The notes below the pieces were generated by a model that had not been told where the DNA came from, did not search any database, and saw nothing but the letters and a program-made list of their open reading frames with translations. Below are positions 32,463-41,089 of a stretch of DNA of 64,000 nucleotides, in pieces (the first letter of the stretch is position 1; the number at the start of each line of letters is the position of its first letter). The stretch lies in contig NZ_WUAX01000016.1 of the NCBI RefSeq assembly GCF_009806985.1, positions 308,976-372,975 on the forward strand, given 5' to 3'. A program made the position numbers and the translations under genes. Origin of the DNA: Halorubrum sp. JWXQ-INN 858 (GTDB lineage Archaea; Halobacteriota; Halobacteria; Halobacteriales; Haloferacaceae).

Positions 32463-34498
32463 GTCACGGTGGTCCCCGACGACGTCGTCGCGTCGACATC
32501 GCCGTCGAGCGTCGTGACGATCCAGAACACCAGCCACAGCCCGAGCCCCTGCCCGTGCACGAGCGGCGTCTCCTCGCCGGATTCGAGAACCGACCGTTCG
32601 TCCGCGGGGATCCCGGGTCCGTCGTCGGTCACGGCGACCGCGACGTCGGCGTCGGTGACCGTCACCTCGACGTCGACGGCCGGGGGCGTCCCCCCGTGTT
32701 TGGCGGCGTTGTCGAGGAGCTCCCACAGCGCGGTCTCCACGCGCGGGAGCGTCCTCGCGACGGCCTCCTCGGGGGCATCGACGGTCACCGAGACCTCGGG
32801 ATAGCGCGTCCGCAGCTGGTCGACGAGCCGGTCGACGATCGGGACGAAGTCGACCGACTCCAGCTCGACCGACAGGTCCCGGTTCTCCTCGATCCGCTGT
32901 GCGGACTCGCTTAAGTCGATCAACCGGTTCGCGGTCTCCCCGATGAGCGCCGCCCGCTTTTCGGCGTCACCCTCGAGTTCGTCCGCGAGCAGTCCGGCGT
33001 AGCCGCTGATGACGGTCATGTCGTTCCGGAGGTTGTGCCGGAGGACCCGGTTGATGACGCCTATCAACTGCTCGCGCTGGCGGCGTTCGGTCGCGTCGCG
33101 GGCCATCAACAGGACGCCGACGATGTCGTCGGGCGTCCGCGCCGCGTCCGGCACGCTTCCGTCGTAGATCGGGGCCCCACGCACGTCCGCGTAGACGGTC
33201 CGGCCGGCCTTCGTCTTCAGCGGGAAGTCCCGCGCTTGGGTCGTCTCGCCCTCCAGTACCACCGACAGCTTCTCCATCGCCCAGTCGGTCGTGTCGGCGT
33301 CCGGGTGGGTGACGGAGAGAGGTCGCCCCTCGAGCTCCGCGGGCGCGTAGCCGAGGAACGCCTCGACGGACGGCGAACAGTAGGTGAACCGGCCGTCGAG
33401 GTCGGCCCGGAAGACGGAGTCGAACGTCGTGTCGACGACCGCGCGATAGATCTCGGTCCGTTCGTCCAGCTCCCGCTCGCTGTCCGCGAGCGCGCGACGC
33501 TGCCGCTCGTCGCGCGTCACGTCGACGAACGACACGATCCGGGCCGTCGAGTCGTCGAACGCCACGGCGCTCGTCGTGACCGAGTAGTACCGGGTCCCGT
33601 CGCCGTCCGCGTCCTCGCGGTCGTGGCCGTCGTCACGAGCGAGGATCCGTTCGTCGCCGTCGACGACGGCCGCGACGGCCGGCAGGACCGTGGCCAGTCG
33701 GTCGCCGCGCGCATCCGCGAGCTCGGGGAACGTCGCCTCGGCGGCGGGGGAGTGGTCACGGATCGTCCCCTCGGCGTCGAGGAAGACGACCGCGTCGTCG
33801 TCGTGGTCGTCCCTTCGGGCGGCCAGGAACCGACCGTCGAAGGCGAACAGGACGCCGATCGCGAACGCCGCCACCCCGAGCGGTGCGTAGAGGACGTTTA
33901 TCAGCCACGGTGTCGTGAGCGCACCGACGTCGAGGAGGACCGGCAGCCCGAGCAGCGCCGTCAGCGCGCTGAGCGGCCCGGTGTCGTATCCGGACAGGGC
34001 GTACTGCTCGAGGAGCACGAACAGCCCCAGCGCCGAGAGCACGTACGCCAGCCCGGTGACGCTCCAGTGGAGGACGCCGTGTTCGATCGCGAGGTACGCG
34101 AACGGCGTCGTCGCCTCCGTCGCCGAGAAGTACAGGCCGTGGAGCGGGTTCGTGACCTTGACGAGCGACACCGTCACGAAGACCACGAGCCCGAGCCGCC
34201 GCAGCGCCGGCCGTCGGTGGTAGCGTCGGTTCGTGTACGCGGAACAGAAGTAGAGCCAGGGCCAGACGGTGGCGAAGCCGAGGACGAGCCCGACGAGATA
34301 CGTCGGCTCCCGGAGCGGGTCCGGGACGAGGAAGAACGCGACGGTCGACAGCGACCACGCCCCGGTCGTCGCGAGCAGCCAGACCAGGCCCCGCCGGACG
34401 TCAGGGAGGTCGAACGCCCGTGCTCGCGGGATCGCGGCCAGACAGACGAGCCCGCTCGCCGCGAACACCGCCACGTAGATCAGGCTCGCGGCGTTCAC
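32438..34498 (-). CDS. Seven-helix sensor histidine kinase with two PAS domains
   Basis: About seven N-terminal helices (residues 1-220) are followed by PAS-A (~230-340; VVFLDAEGTIRDHSPAAEA), PAS-B with PAC (~355-465; FRADLDGRFTYCSPSVEAFL), a HisKA segment with H-box LRHNLRNDM (~490) and an HATPase domain (LWELLDNAAKHGG, VTDDGPGIP, GQGLGLWLV). It starts with GTG at 34498 (VNAASLIYVAVF). A minus-strand TTTATTTTACC near 34539-34550 would give a leader of about 20 bases. It shares the 7TM plan with the kinase at 23-1711 but adds a second PAS domain. No response regulator is adjacent. Confidence 0.9.
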   Translation of the reverse strand: MNAASLIYVAVFAASGLVCLAAIPRARAFDLPDVRRGLVWLLATTGAWSLSTVAFFLVPDPLREPTYLVGLVLGFATVWPWLYFCSAYTNRRYHRRPALRRLGLVVFVTVSLVKVTNPLHGLYFSATEATTPFAYLAIEHGVLHWSVTGLAYVLSALGLFVLLEQYALSGYDTGPLSALTALLGLPVLLDVGALTTPWLINVLYAPLGVAAFAIGVLFAFDGRFLAARRDDHDDDAVVFLDAEGTIRDHSPAAEATFPELADARGDRLATVLPAVAAVVDGDERILARDDGHDREDADGDGTRYYSVTTSAVAFDDSTARIVSFVDVTRDERQRRALADSERELDERTEIYRAVVDTTFDSVFRADLDGRFTYCSPSVEAFLGYAPAELEGRPLSVTHPDADTTDWAMEKLSVVLEGETTQARDFPLKTKAGRTVYADVRGAPIYDGSVPDAARTPDDIVGVLLMARDATERRQREQLIGVINRVLRHNLRNDMTVISGYAGLLADELEGDAEKRAALIGETANRLIDLSESAQRIEENRDLSVELESVDFVPIVDRLVDQLRTRYPEVSVTVDAPEEAVARTLPRVETALWELLDNAAKHGGTPPAVDVEVTVTDADVAVAVTDDGPGIPADERSVLESGEETPLVHGQGLGLWLVFWIVTTLDGDVDATTSSGTTVTVRLPARE

Positions 34499-34582
34499 GA
34501 CCGGCCTGCCCTCATCGTTATCCTTCTTTAGTGAATCGGTAAAATAAACATTGTGGAGGGGCGGACGCTCCGTTGATCGGTG

Positions 34583-34813
34583 TCACTCCGCGAGGGTGTA
34601 CGCGTCGCGCCACTCCGCGGCCCGCTCCGCCGCGGCGTCCCGGTCGTCGTAGCGCTCGCGTTCGTAGACGCGCCCGTCGACGGCCTGCTCCATCACGTCG
34701 AGCCTGACGACCGCGCCGCCGTCGGCCCGGTTGCGGAGCCGCACGGTCGCGTATCCGTCCGACCGCGCCCATTCGGTGACCACGTCGTCCTCGCGGGACA
34801 GTTCCCAGCTCAT
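34583..34813 (-). CDS. Small haloarchaeal protein of unknown function
   Basis: The 76-residue soluble acidic protein (MSWELSREDDVVTEWARSDG) appears to be a beta-sheet core (ATVRLRNRADGGAVVRLDVM) followed by a helix rich in Arg/Glu/Ala (ERERYDDRDAAAERAAEWRD). It is a small haloarchaeal conserved type with no known role. The minus-strand TATA-like CTTTTAGCC (34836-34844) is 27 bases upstream of the ATG, which supports expression as its own leaderless transcript. Confidence 0.72.
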   Translation of the reverse strand: MSWELSREDDVVTEWARSDGYATVRLRNRADGGAVVRLDVMEQAVDGRVYERERYDDRDAAAERAAEWRDAYTLAE

Positions 34814-34864
34814 ACCGAAGGGGGTCGCCGACGCGGCTAAAAGGGCGCGATCGCCGTCGCGGGG

Positions 34865-35095
34865 CTACTCGACCCACCAGGCCGCGTCGTCCGTCGAACT
34901 CTCCGCATCGTCCGCCGAACCCTCCGCGGCGTCCACCAAACCCTCCGCGTCGTCCGCCCGGCCGGTCGACGGCCCGGTGACGTGATCGCACGACGGACAC
35001 ACCGCGTACCCGAGCGTGTCGTACGGGACCGCCGTCGACGGGGCCGTCGCTTCGCAGTCGGGACAGTCGAACGTCGACGCCTCCTCGATTGCCAT
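34865..35095 (-). CDS. Small zinc-ribbon protein with repeated acidic tail
   Basis: Two Cys pairs (CPDC at ~11-14 and CPSC at ~33-36) with the spacing of a zinc ribbon occupy the first 40 residues (FDCPDCEATAPSTAVPYDTLG). The last 30 residues are an acidic Ala/Asp/Glu tail built from three 21-bp repeats and ending AAWWVE. Such single-ribbon proteins are common in haloarchaea; partner and target are unknown. The minus-strand TATA-like GCATAACCAAG (~35121-35130) is ~30 bases from the ATG, and the gene diverges from the M24 peptidase. Confidence 0.72.
   Translation of the reverse strand: MAIEEASTFDCPDCEATAPSTAVPYDTLGYAVCPSCDHVTGPSTGRADDAEGLVDAAEGSADDAESSTDDAAWWVE
34890..34952. repeat. 21-bp in-frame tandem repeat, three copies, in the zinc-ribbon gene
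   Basis: Three 21-bp units with frequent substitutions encode heptads of the acidic tail (consensus DDAEGSA on the minus strand). They are older than the repeats at 10061 and 31570, judged by divergence. Confidence 0.85.
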
Positions 35096-35158
35096 GGTTC
35101 CCGATCGGGGACGATCCACTTGGTTATGCGGCGCTTGATGGCGGGGTTCGGGAACCCT

Positions 35159-35168
35159 GTTTATATAC
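35159..35168 (+). promoter_or_regulatory. TATA box of the M24 peptidase gene
   Basis: GTTTATATAC is a strong haloarchaeal TATA box centred 27 bases before the ATG at 35191. Confidence 0.75.
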
Positions 35169-35190
35169 TCCCCCCGAACCGAGGGGGTGC

Positions 35191-36315
35191 ATGAACGCGG
35201 ACCCGTACCCGACCCGACGCGACCGCGCCGCGGCGCTGCTCCGTGCCGCCGGGGCCGACGCCTTGGTCTGTGCCCCCGGTCGCACCCTTCAGTACCTGAC
35301 CGGCCTCGACGAGGAGCCGAGCGAACGCCACTTCCTGCTCGTCGTGCCCGCCGACGGCGACCCCGCGCTGCTCGTCCCCGAGCTGTCCGGCGCACAGGTG
35401 CGCGCGGGGACCGACGTCGCCGACGTCCGAACGTGGGACGACGGCGACGACCCGGTCGCGGCGGTGCGGGCGCTGCTCGCGGACCGCGACCTCCGCGAGG
35501 GTCGGTCCCTCGTCGACGACCGGATGTGGGCCCGGTTCACTGCGGACCTCCGGGCGGCCGCCCCCGCGGCGACGTGGGGGCTCGCGAGCGAGGCGCTCGC
35601 GGGGCTGCGGATCCGGAAGGACCCGACGGAGATCGCGGCGCTCCGGGCGGCCGCGGCCGTCGCGGACGCGGTCGTCGACGACCTCCGGGCGCTCGGACCG
35701 GACGCGGTCGGGCGGACGGAGGCCGAGCTCGCCGACTGGATCGAGGAGCGGCTGGCCGTACACGGCGGCGACGGCGTCGCCTTCGAGACGATCGTCGGCG
35801 CGGGGCCGAACGGGGCGCGCCCGCACCACCGCCACGGCGACCGCGAGGTCCGGGCGGGCGAGCCGGTCGTGCTCGATTTCGGGACCCGGGTCGACGGCTA
35901 CCCCTCCGACCAGACCCGGACGCTCGTCTTCGACGGCGAGCCGTCCGCGGAGTACCGGGCGGTCCACGAGGTCGTCCGCGAGGCACAGCGCGCCGCCGTC
36001 GACGCGGTGGAGCCGGGCGCGACCGCCGGGTCGATCGACCGCGCCGCGCGGGCGGTCATCGAGGCCGCGGGCCACGGGGACGCGTTCGTCCATCGGACCG
36101 GCCACGGGGTCGGCCTCGACGTCCACGAGGAGCCGTACATCGTCGCCGGCAACGACCACGTGTTGGAGCCGGGGACCGTCTTCTCGGTGGAGCCGGGCGT
36201 CTACCGCGAGGGCGCGTTCGGCTGCCGGATCGAGGACCTCGTCCTCGTCACGGACGAGGGCGCGGAGCGGCTCAACACGACCGGCCGCGGCTGGCGGTGC
36301 GGGGGCGACGACTGA
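35191..36315 (+). CDS. Xaa-Pro peptidase family protein (M24)
   Basis: It is a cytoplasmic two-metal aminopeptidase that cleaves the residue before proline. The N-terminal creatinase-like domain (1-150) precedes a pita-bread catalytic domain with all five ligands: Asp in VVLDFGTRVDGYPSDQTRTL (two Asp), His in RTGHGVGLDVHEE, Glu in FSVEPGVY and Glu in CRIEDLVLV. The PHHRHGDR segment supplies the proline-pocket His. The length of 374 residues is normal. The upstream frame from 35089 is excluded by the strong TATA box. The final bases, including the TGA, are repeated once after the gene with a 20-bp period (36307-36344). Confidence 0.9.
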   Translation: MNADPYPTRRDRAAALLRAAGADALVCAPGRTLQYLTGLDEEPSERHFLLVVPADGDPALLVPELSGAQVRAGTDVADVRTWDDGDDPVAAVRALLADRDLREGRSLVDDRMWARFTADLRAAAPAATWGLASEALAGLRIRKDPTEIAALRAAAAVADAVVDDLRALGPDAVGRTEAELADWIEERLAVHGGDGVAFETIVGAGPNGARPHHRHGDREVRAGEPVVLDFGTRVDGYPSDQTRTLVFDGEPSAEYRAVHEVVREAQRAAVDAVEPGATAGSIDRAARAVIEAAGHGDAFVHRTGHGVGLDVHEEPYIVAGNDHVLEPGTVFSVEPGVYREGAFGCRIEDLVLVTDEGAERLNTTGRGWRCGGDD

Positions 36316-36344
36316 GCGCGCCGACGGACGACTGAACGCGCGGG
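36307..36344. repeat. 20-bp tandem duplication of the 3' end of the M24 gene
   Basis: GACGACTGAGCGCGC is followed 20 bases later by GACGACTGAACGCGC, so the last two codons, the stop and a few following bases are duplicated. Confidence 0.75.
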
Positions 36345-36430
36345 GAGGGCGCTCCGCGCGGACGGCCTCGTCGCGCGGACGGCCTCGCCGCGAGGGAAAC
36401 GGCTACGTCGCTGGCGTCGCACGCGCGGGT

Positions 36431-37354
36431 ATGGACTTCGAAACGGAGCTCCGCGGGGCCACCCCGCCGCTCGTGACCCCCTTCTCGGGGCCCGACGCCG
36501 GATCGGTCGACCACGACGCGCTCGCCGCCGTCGTCGAACACGCGGTTGACGGGGGCGTCGCCGGCCTCTTCCCGAACGGGACGACCGGCGAGTTCGCGAG
36601 CCTGACCGCGGCCGAGCGCGCGGCGGTCGTCGAGACGACGGTCGCGAACGCGGCGGGGCGGCCGGTGCTCGCCGGCGTCGCCGACACCGCGGTCGCGGAC
36701 GTCCTCGATCACGCCGACCGGGCGGCCGATGCCGGCGCGGACGCCGTCGTCGTCACCCCGCCGTACTTCCACGCGGAGTCCGGAGAGGGCGGCAACCGGG
36801 CGTTCCTCCGGGCGGTCGCCGACGGCTCCCCGCTCCCGACGTTCCTGTACGACATCCCGTCGTGTACGGGTAACCCGCTCTCGGCAGAGACGGTCGTCGC
36901 GCTCGCGGACCACCCGAACGTCGCGGGCGTGAAGGACTCGAGCGGCGACTTTTCCGGCTTCTGCCGGCTCCTGCGTGAGACGCCCGACGGCTTCGTCCTG
37001 CTGCAGGGGTTCGACGCGCTCCTGCTCCCGTCGCTCCGGATGGGCGCGACGGGCGGCGTACACGCGCTCTCGAACGTCGTTCCCGAGGCGTTCGCGGCCC
37101 TCCACCGGGCGGCCGTCGGCGACGGCGACGGCCGCGACGACGGCCGCGCGGACGCCGTCCACGAGGCGATCGGCGGGCTGTTCGACGTCTGTCTCGACCA
37201 CGGCTTCGCGCCGGCGACCAAGGCCGCGCTCCGTGCGCGCGGCGTCGTCGACGACGCCGCCGTCCGCCCGCCGCTGTGCGGGGTCGACCCGGAGGCGATC
37301 GAGGGCCCGCTCGCGGCCGTCACGGCCGCGACCGACCGGGACGACCGTCGGTAA
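36431..37354 (+). CDS. Dihydrodipicolinate synthase/N-acetylneuraminate lyase family aldolase
   Basis: TIM-barrel class I aldolase of 307 residues. GLFPNGTTGEFASLT (~50) is the substrate-carboxylate loop, VVVTPPYFHA precedes the active site, YDIPSCTGN (~143) supplies the Tyr, and VAGVKDSSGDFS (~170) carries the Schiff-base Lys. The member could be DapA (lysine synthesis), 2-keto-3-deoxygluconate aldolase or another pyruvate-dependent aldolase. It is not in a lysine operon, so a sugar-acid aldolase is at least as likely. An acidic insertion (VGDGDGRDDGRAD) occurs near residue 235. The downstream gap contains only loose palindromes. Confidence 0.82.
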   Translation: MDFETELRGATPPLVTPFSGPDAGSVDHDALAAVVEHAVDGGVAGLFPNGTTGEFASLTAAERAAVVETTVANAAGRPVLAGVADTAVADVLDHADRAADAGADAVVVTPPYFHAESGEGGNRAFLRAVADGSPLPTFLYDIPSCTGNPLSAETVVALADHPNVAGVKDSSGDFSGFCRLLRETPDGFVLLQGFDALLLPSLRMGATGGVHALSNVVPEAFAALHRAAVGDGDGRDDGRADAVHEAIGGLFDVCLDHGFAPATKAALRARGVVDDAAVRPPLCGVDPEAIEGPLAAVTAATDRDDRR

Positions 37355-37623
37355 CGGAGCGTACAGTCGACGATAAAAGGCGCGTCGCCGCAGGGACGAC
37401 GCGTCAACGGGTGCGACCGTGTGCCTCGGCCCCATTGGAGATGAGAGGGTGTCCGCGATAACGGTACCACCAAATAATTCCGGTTTCCGAGAGGGGGAGC
37501 GGCCGATCCGAGGGCTCGGTTCGGGGAGGAGCGGCTCTGAGCATCGGACCGGGTTCGACCTCGGGCCCGACCTCGATTTCGAGGCCCCGGCCTCGAGCGA
37601 ACGGATCGCCCGACAGCGACCGC
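37355..37623. other. Convergent intergenic region without a recognisable gene
   Basis: The 269 bases between the aldolase and the DRTGG gene contain a small palindrome (CCTCGATTTCGAGG, about 37571-37584) and an unusually AT-rich stretch (CCACCAAATAATTCCGG, ~37467-37483). No convincing open frame, RNA or promoter with a downstream start was found. Confidence 0.5.
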
Positions 37624-38685
37624 CTACACGAGCGCGTCGACGTCGACGTGGGCGGCGAGCAGCTCCGTCATCCGGTCGACGGTGCGCGCGTCGCGAGTGC
37701 GGCCGCCGCTGACGACCGCCTCGGCGCGGTCGATCGCGGTGACGGTGTCCGTGTTGACGGCGAGCACCGGTTTGCCGGCCTCCGCGGCCTTGCCGAGCAC
37801 CGCGCCCGACGGGCGGTGACCGCCGGTCAACACGAGACACTTCACGCCGGAGGCGTCGAGCGCGGCGGTCTGGACGTCCGCGCGGTCGCCGCCGGTGATC
37901 ACGGCGGCGTCGCGGGCCCGGCGGAAGTGCCGGAGCGCCTCGTCGCCGCTCATCGCGCCGACGAGGAAGCGCTCGACGAACGCGTCCGTCGGCGCGTCGG
38001 TCAGCAGCTCCGCGCCGAGCTCGTCGGCGAGTTCGCCGACGGTGACGCCCGCCAGCTCCTTCTCGCGCGGGACGGCCCCGAAGACGGTGATCCCCTGTGA
38101 TTCGAGGAACGGGATGCCGTCCTGATCGAGCGAGTCGAACGCGGTCTCCGACACCTTGTTGAAGACGACGCCCGCGAGCCGGTCGCCGAACGCCTCCGCG
38201 GCCGCGAGCACCTCGTCGAGGTCGGCCGGCGTCTCGTAGCCGGCCACCAACACGACCCGCGCGTCGAGCAGCTCGGCCACGTCGCCGTCCGTGAGGTCGA
38301 CGACGCCCCCGGTGGTCCAGTCGCCGCCACCCTCCAGGAACATGTGGTCGCGGTCGGCCGCGAGCGCCGTGAACTCCTCGCGGACCCGGTCGTGCAGCGC
38401 GGCCACGTCCTCGGTGCCGCGGATGGCCCCCTCGATGAACGTCGGCGAGTAGACGATCGGCTCCATCTGGTGCATCTCGGCGTCGAGCCCGAGCACGTCG
38501 CGCGCCAGCATCGGGTCCTGATCGAGCGTCTTGCCGACGTTCGACCGCAGGCGCGTGCCCTTCGGTTTCATGTAGCCGACGCTCCGGCCGCGGTCGGCGG
38601 CGAGCCTCGCGAGCGCGAGGGTGATGGCGGTCTTTCCGGCGTGTTCTCCGGTCGCGGTGACGAGCGTGGTGGTGGTGTCAGTCAT
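37624..38685 (-). CDS. BioD-like P-loop protein with DRTGG domain (phosphotransacetylase N-terminal type)
   Basis: Residues 1-210 form a dethiobiotin-synthetase-like P-loop domain (Walker A TATGEHAGKTAITLAL, then YMKPKGTRLRSN, FLEGGGDWTTGG). Residues ~215-330 form a DRTGG domain (VGAMSGDEALRHFR, DAAVITGGDRADVQTAA). This pair is found at the N-terminus of many bacterial phosphotransacetylases, but the catalytic Pta domain is missing here, so a regulatory or energy-sensing role is more likely than acetyl transfer. The ATG overlaps the end of the acetate-CoA ligase gene by eight bases (38678-38685), so the two are translationally coupled. The open frame upstream of 38685 lies inside the ligase gene and is not used. 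Confidence 0.85.
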   Translation of the reverse strand: MTDTTTTLVTATGEHAGKTAITLALARLAADRGRSVGYMKPKGTRLRSNVGKTLDQDPMLARDVLGLDAEMHQMEPIVYSPTFIEGAIRGTEDVAALHDRVREEFTALAADRDHMFLEGGGDWTTGGVVDLTDGDVAELLDARVVLVAGYETPADLDEVLAAAEAFGDRLAGVVFNKVSETAFDSLDQDGIPFLESQGITVFGAVPREKELAGVTVGELADELGAELLTDAPTDAFVERFLVGAMSGDEALRHFRRARDAAVITGGDRADVQTAALDASGVKCLVLTGGHRPSGAVLGKAAEAGKPVLAVNTDTVTAIDRAEAVVSGGRTRDARTVDRMTELLAAHVDVDALV

Positions 38686-40798
38686 GGGTTCGATCGAGCT
38701 CCTCGGGGTCGACGGTGAGTCGCACGTCGACGGCGGCGGCGTTCGCCCCGTCGGCGTCGGGCAGTGCAACGAGCGGGTTGATGTCCAGCTCGAGGATCGC
38801 CGGGAAGTCGGTGACGAGCTGGGAGAGCCGGCCGATGGTGTCGACGACGGCGTCGACGTCGACCGGGTCGCGGCCGCGGGCCCCCCGCAGCAGCGGCGCG
38901 GACCGGATCTCCTCGGTCATCTCGCGGGCCTCCGGCTCGGAGACCGGCGCGACGCGGAAGGTGGTGTCCTCCATCACCTCCACGAAGATGCCGCCCAGCC
39001 CGAACATCAACAGCGGGCCGAACTGCGGGTCGCGGTTCATCCCGACGATCGTCTCGACCCCGTCGTCGAGGTCGACCAGCTCCTGGACCTGTACGCCGAG
39101 CAGCGTCGCGTTCGGCTGGTAGTTCCGCGCCCGGGTGATCAGGTCCTCGTAGGTGTCGGCGACGTCCGCGTCGGCGACGCCGACGGCGACGCCGCCGATG
39201 TCCGACTTGTGGAGGATGTCCGGCGAGACGATCTTCATCACGACCTCGCCGTCGATCCCCGCGGCGACCTCGCTCGCCCGCTCGGGCGAGTCGACGATCT
39301 CGCCGGCCGGCGTCGGGATCCCGTAGGCGTCGAGCAGCGCCATCGCCTCGACGCCGAGGCGGTTGTCGTCGCGGTCGTGGACCGCCGAGAGCACCTCGTG
39401 GGCGCGCTCGCGGTCGACGTCGAACGACATCGGGTCGGCGTACTCCCGATCGCGGATGTCGCGGTAGCGCCCCAACGTGGCGAGGCTCTCGATCCCGCGG
39501 GCGGGGTCGAAGTAGCAGGGGATCCCCTCCTCCTGGAGCCGCCGTTTCGGCTCGCGGGTCCGGTCGCCGCCCATCAGGCAGGCGGCCACCGGCGCGGCCA
39601 TCCCGTCGCTCACCTCGCTGATCGCGTCCGCGAGGTCGTCGAAGTCGATGACCGCAGTCGGGGCCGCCAACACGAGCGCTGCACCCACGTTCTCGTCGGC
39701 CGCGACGATCTCCAGCGCCTCGCGGAACCGGTCGATGTCGGCGTCGCCGATGACGTCGACCGGGTTGTGGACGTTCGCCTCGTCGGGCATCGACTCGCGC
39801 AGGCGCGCGGTCGTCTCGCCCGAGAACGAGGCCATCTCCAGGTCGGCGTCGCCGACCGCGTCCGTCGCCATGACGCCGGGACCGCCCGCGTTCGTGACGA
39901 TCGCGACGGCGTCGGTGTCCGGCAGCGGCTGGCTGCCGAGGATCCCCGCGGCGTCGAACAGCTCGTCGACCGACTCCGCGCGGATCACCCCAGCCTGGTC
40001 GAGCCCGGCCTCGTAGGCCTTCTCGGAGCCGGCCAGCGTGCCCGTGTGCGAGGACGCCGCCTGGGCCCCGGCGTTCGTTCGGCCGGATTTCACGGCGACG
40101 ATCGGGGTGTCCTCGGTGGTCTCTCGGGCCGCCTCGATGAACTCGCGGCCGTCCTCGATCCCCTCGAGGTAGCCGATGATCACGTCCGTCCCGTCGTCGT
40201 CGCCCCAGTGTTCGACGAAGTCCGTCTCGTCGAGGACCGCCTTGTTGCCGAGCGAGACCACGTCCTTGAAGCCGACGCCGTGGTCGTTCGCCCAGTCGAG
40301 GACCGCGGTGACGAACGCACCCGACTGGCTCATAAACGAGAGCCCCCCGGGCAGAGCGTTCTCGGGTCCGAACGTCGCGTTCATGCCCGAAGGCGTCGAC
40401 ATGACCCCCAGGCTGTTGGGGCCGACGAGGTCGAGGTCGTACTCGTCGGCGAGCTCCGCGAGCCGCGTCTCGCGTGTCGCTCCCTCCTCGCCCGTCTCGC
40501 CGAACCCGGCGGTGATCACGACGACGTTGCGGACCCCGGCCTCGCCGCACGCCTCGATCGCGTCCAACACGATCGACGGCGGCACGACGACGACGGCCAC
40601 GTCGGCGTCGGCCTCGTCGATCGAGCCGACGCAGGGGGTCCCGAGCACCTCGTCGTAGTTCGGGTTGACGGGGACCGTCTCGCCGTCGAAGTCGTCGAGT
40701 AAGTTCGACGTGACGGCCCGACCGACCGCGCCCGCTCTGGCGGTCGCACCGACGACGGCGACCCGGTCCGGGTCGAACAGCTCGTTGAGCGTACCCAT
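38678..40798 (-). CDS. acd: ADP-forming acetate-CoA ligase (single-chain)
   Basis: It converts acetyl-CoA, ADP and phosphate to acetate, CoA and ATP, the archaeal route of substrate-level ATP synthesis from acyl-CoA. The alpha part comes first (CoA-binding Rossmann VAVVGATARAGAVGRAV, then the ligase domain with catalytic His in ASSHTGTLAGSEKAY, ~250). The beta part (ATP-grasp; VVMKIVSPDILHKSDIGGV, then LELDINPLVAL) forms the C-terminus, so the two subunits are fused as in other haloarchaea. The 706-residue length fits. The start is the ATG at 40798; the TTG at 40801 is an alternative. A TATA-like CTTTAACCG (minus, ~40826-40834) precedes it. Confidence 0.92.
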   Translation of the reverse strand: MGTLNELFDPDRVAVVGATARAGAVGRAVTSNLLDDFDGETVPVNPNYDEVLGTPCVGSIDEADADVAVVVVPPSIVLDAIEACGEAGVRNVVVITAGFGETGEEGATRETRLAELADEYDLDLVGPNSLGVMSTPSGMNATFGPENALPGGLSFMSQSGAFVTAVLDWANDHGVGFKDVVSLGNKAVLDETDFVEHWGDDDGTDVIIGYLEGIEDGREFIEAARETTEDTPIVAVKSGRTNAGAQAASSHTGTLAGSEKAYEAGLDQAGVIRAESVDELFDAAGILGSQPLPDTDAVAIVTNAGGPGVMATDAVGDADLEMASFSGETTARLRESMPDEANVHNPVDVIGDADIDRFREALEIVAADENVGAALVLAAPTAVIDFDDLADAISEVSDGMAAPVAACLMGGDRTREPKRRLQEEGIPCYFDPARGIESLATLGRYRDIRDREYADPMSFDVDRERAHEVLSAVHDRDDNRLGVEAMALLDAYGIPTPAGEIVDSPERASEVAAGIDGEVVMKIVSPDILHKSDIGGVAVGVADADVADTYEDLITRARNYQPNATLLGVQVQELVDLDDGVETIVGMNRDPQFGPLLMFGLGGIFVEVMEDTTFRVAPVSEPEAREMTEEIRSAPLLRGARGRDPVDVDAVVDTIGRLSQLVTDFPAILELDINPLVALPDADGANAAAVDVRLTVDPEELDRTHD

Positions 40799-40910
40799 CA
40801 ACGTGGTGCTACGCCGGGGGGTCGGTTAAAGCCGGGTGGGAGGGGCTTCAGTAGCCGAGTGAATCGTGCGGATCCGTGCCGTCCGTGGGTCGTGGACGCG
40901 TCACGACGCC

Positions 40911-40968
40911 GGCGACCACGCGGCAGCACCGACGACCACGCGGCAGCACCGGCGACCGCGTCGTTCGA
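40911..40968. repeat. 20-bp tandem repeat upstream of folCP
   Basis: Two full 20-bp copies and a partial third of GGCGACCACGCGGCAGCACC occur from 40911. They lie in the divergent gap between acd and the folCP gene. Confidence 0.85.
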
Positions 40969-41089
40969 CGGAGGCCGCGTTCGTTCGGAGAGGATCGCAC
41001 GTTCGCTCGGCGGCGGCACCACGCGTTCTTCGGGCGGCGCGAGCCCCCGGTCCGTTACGCCTAAGCGACGCCGCGTCGACCGACGGCGT

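Noticed and set aside
38621-40702. 693-residue plus-strand frame opposite the acetate-CoA ligase gene
   Set aside because: Composition (runs of Arg, Asp, Val and Gly without motifs) is that of antisense frames in GC-rich DNA, and the minus-strand gene has clear family motifs.
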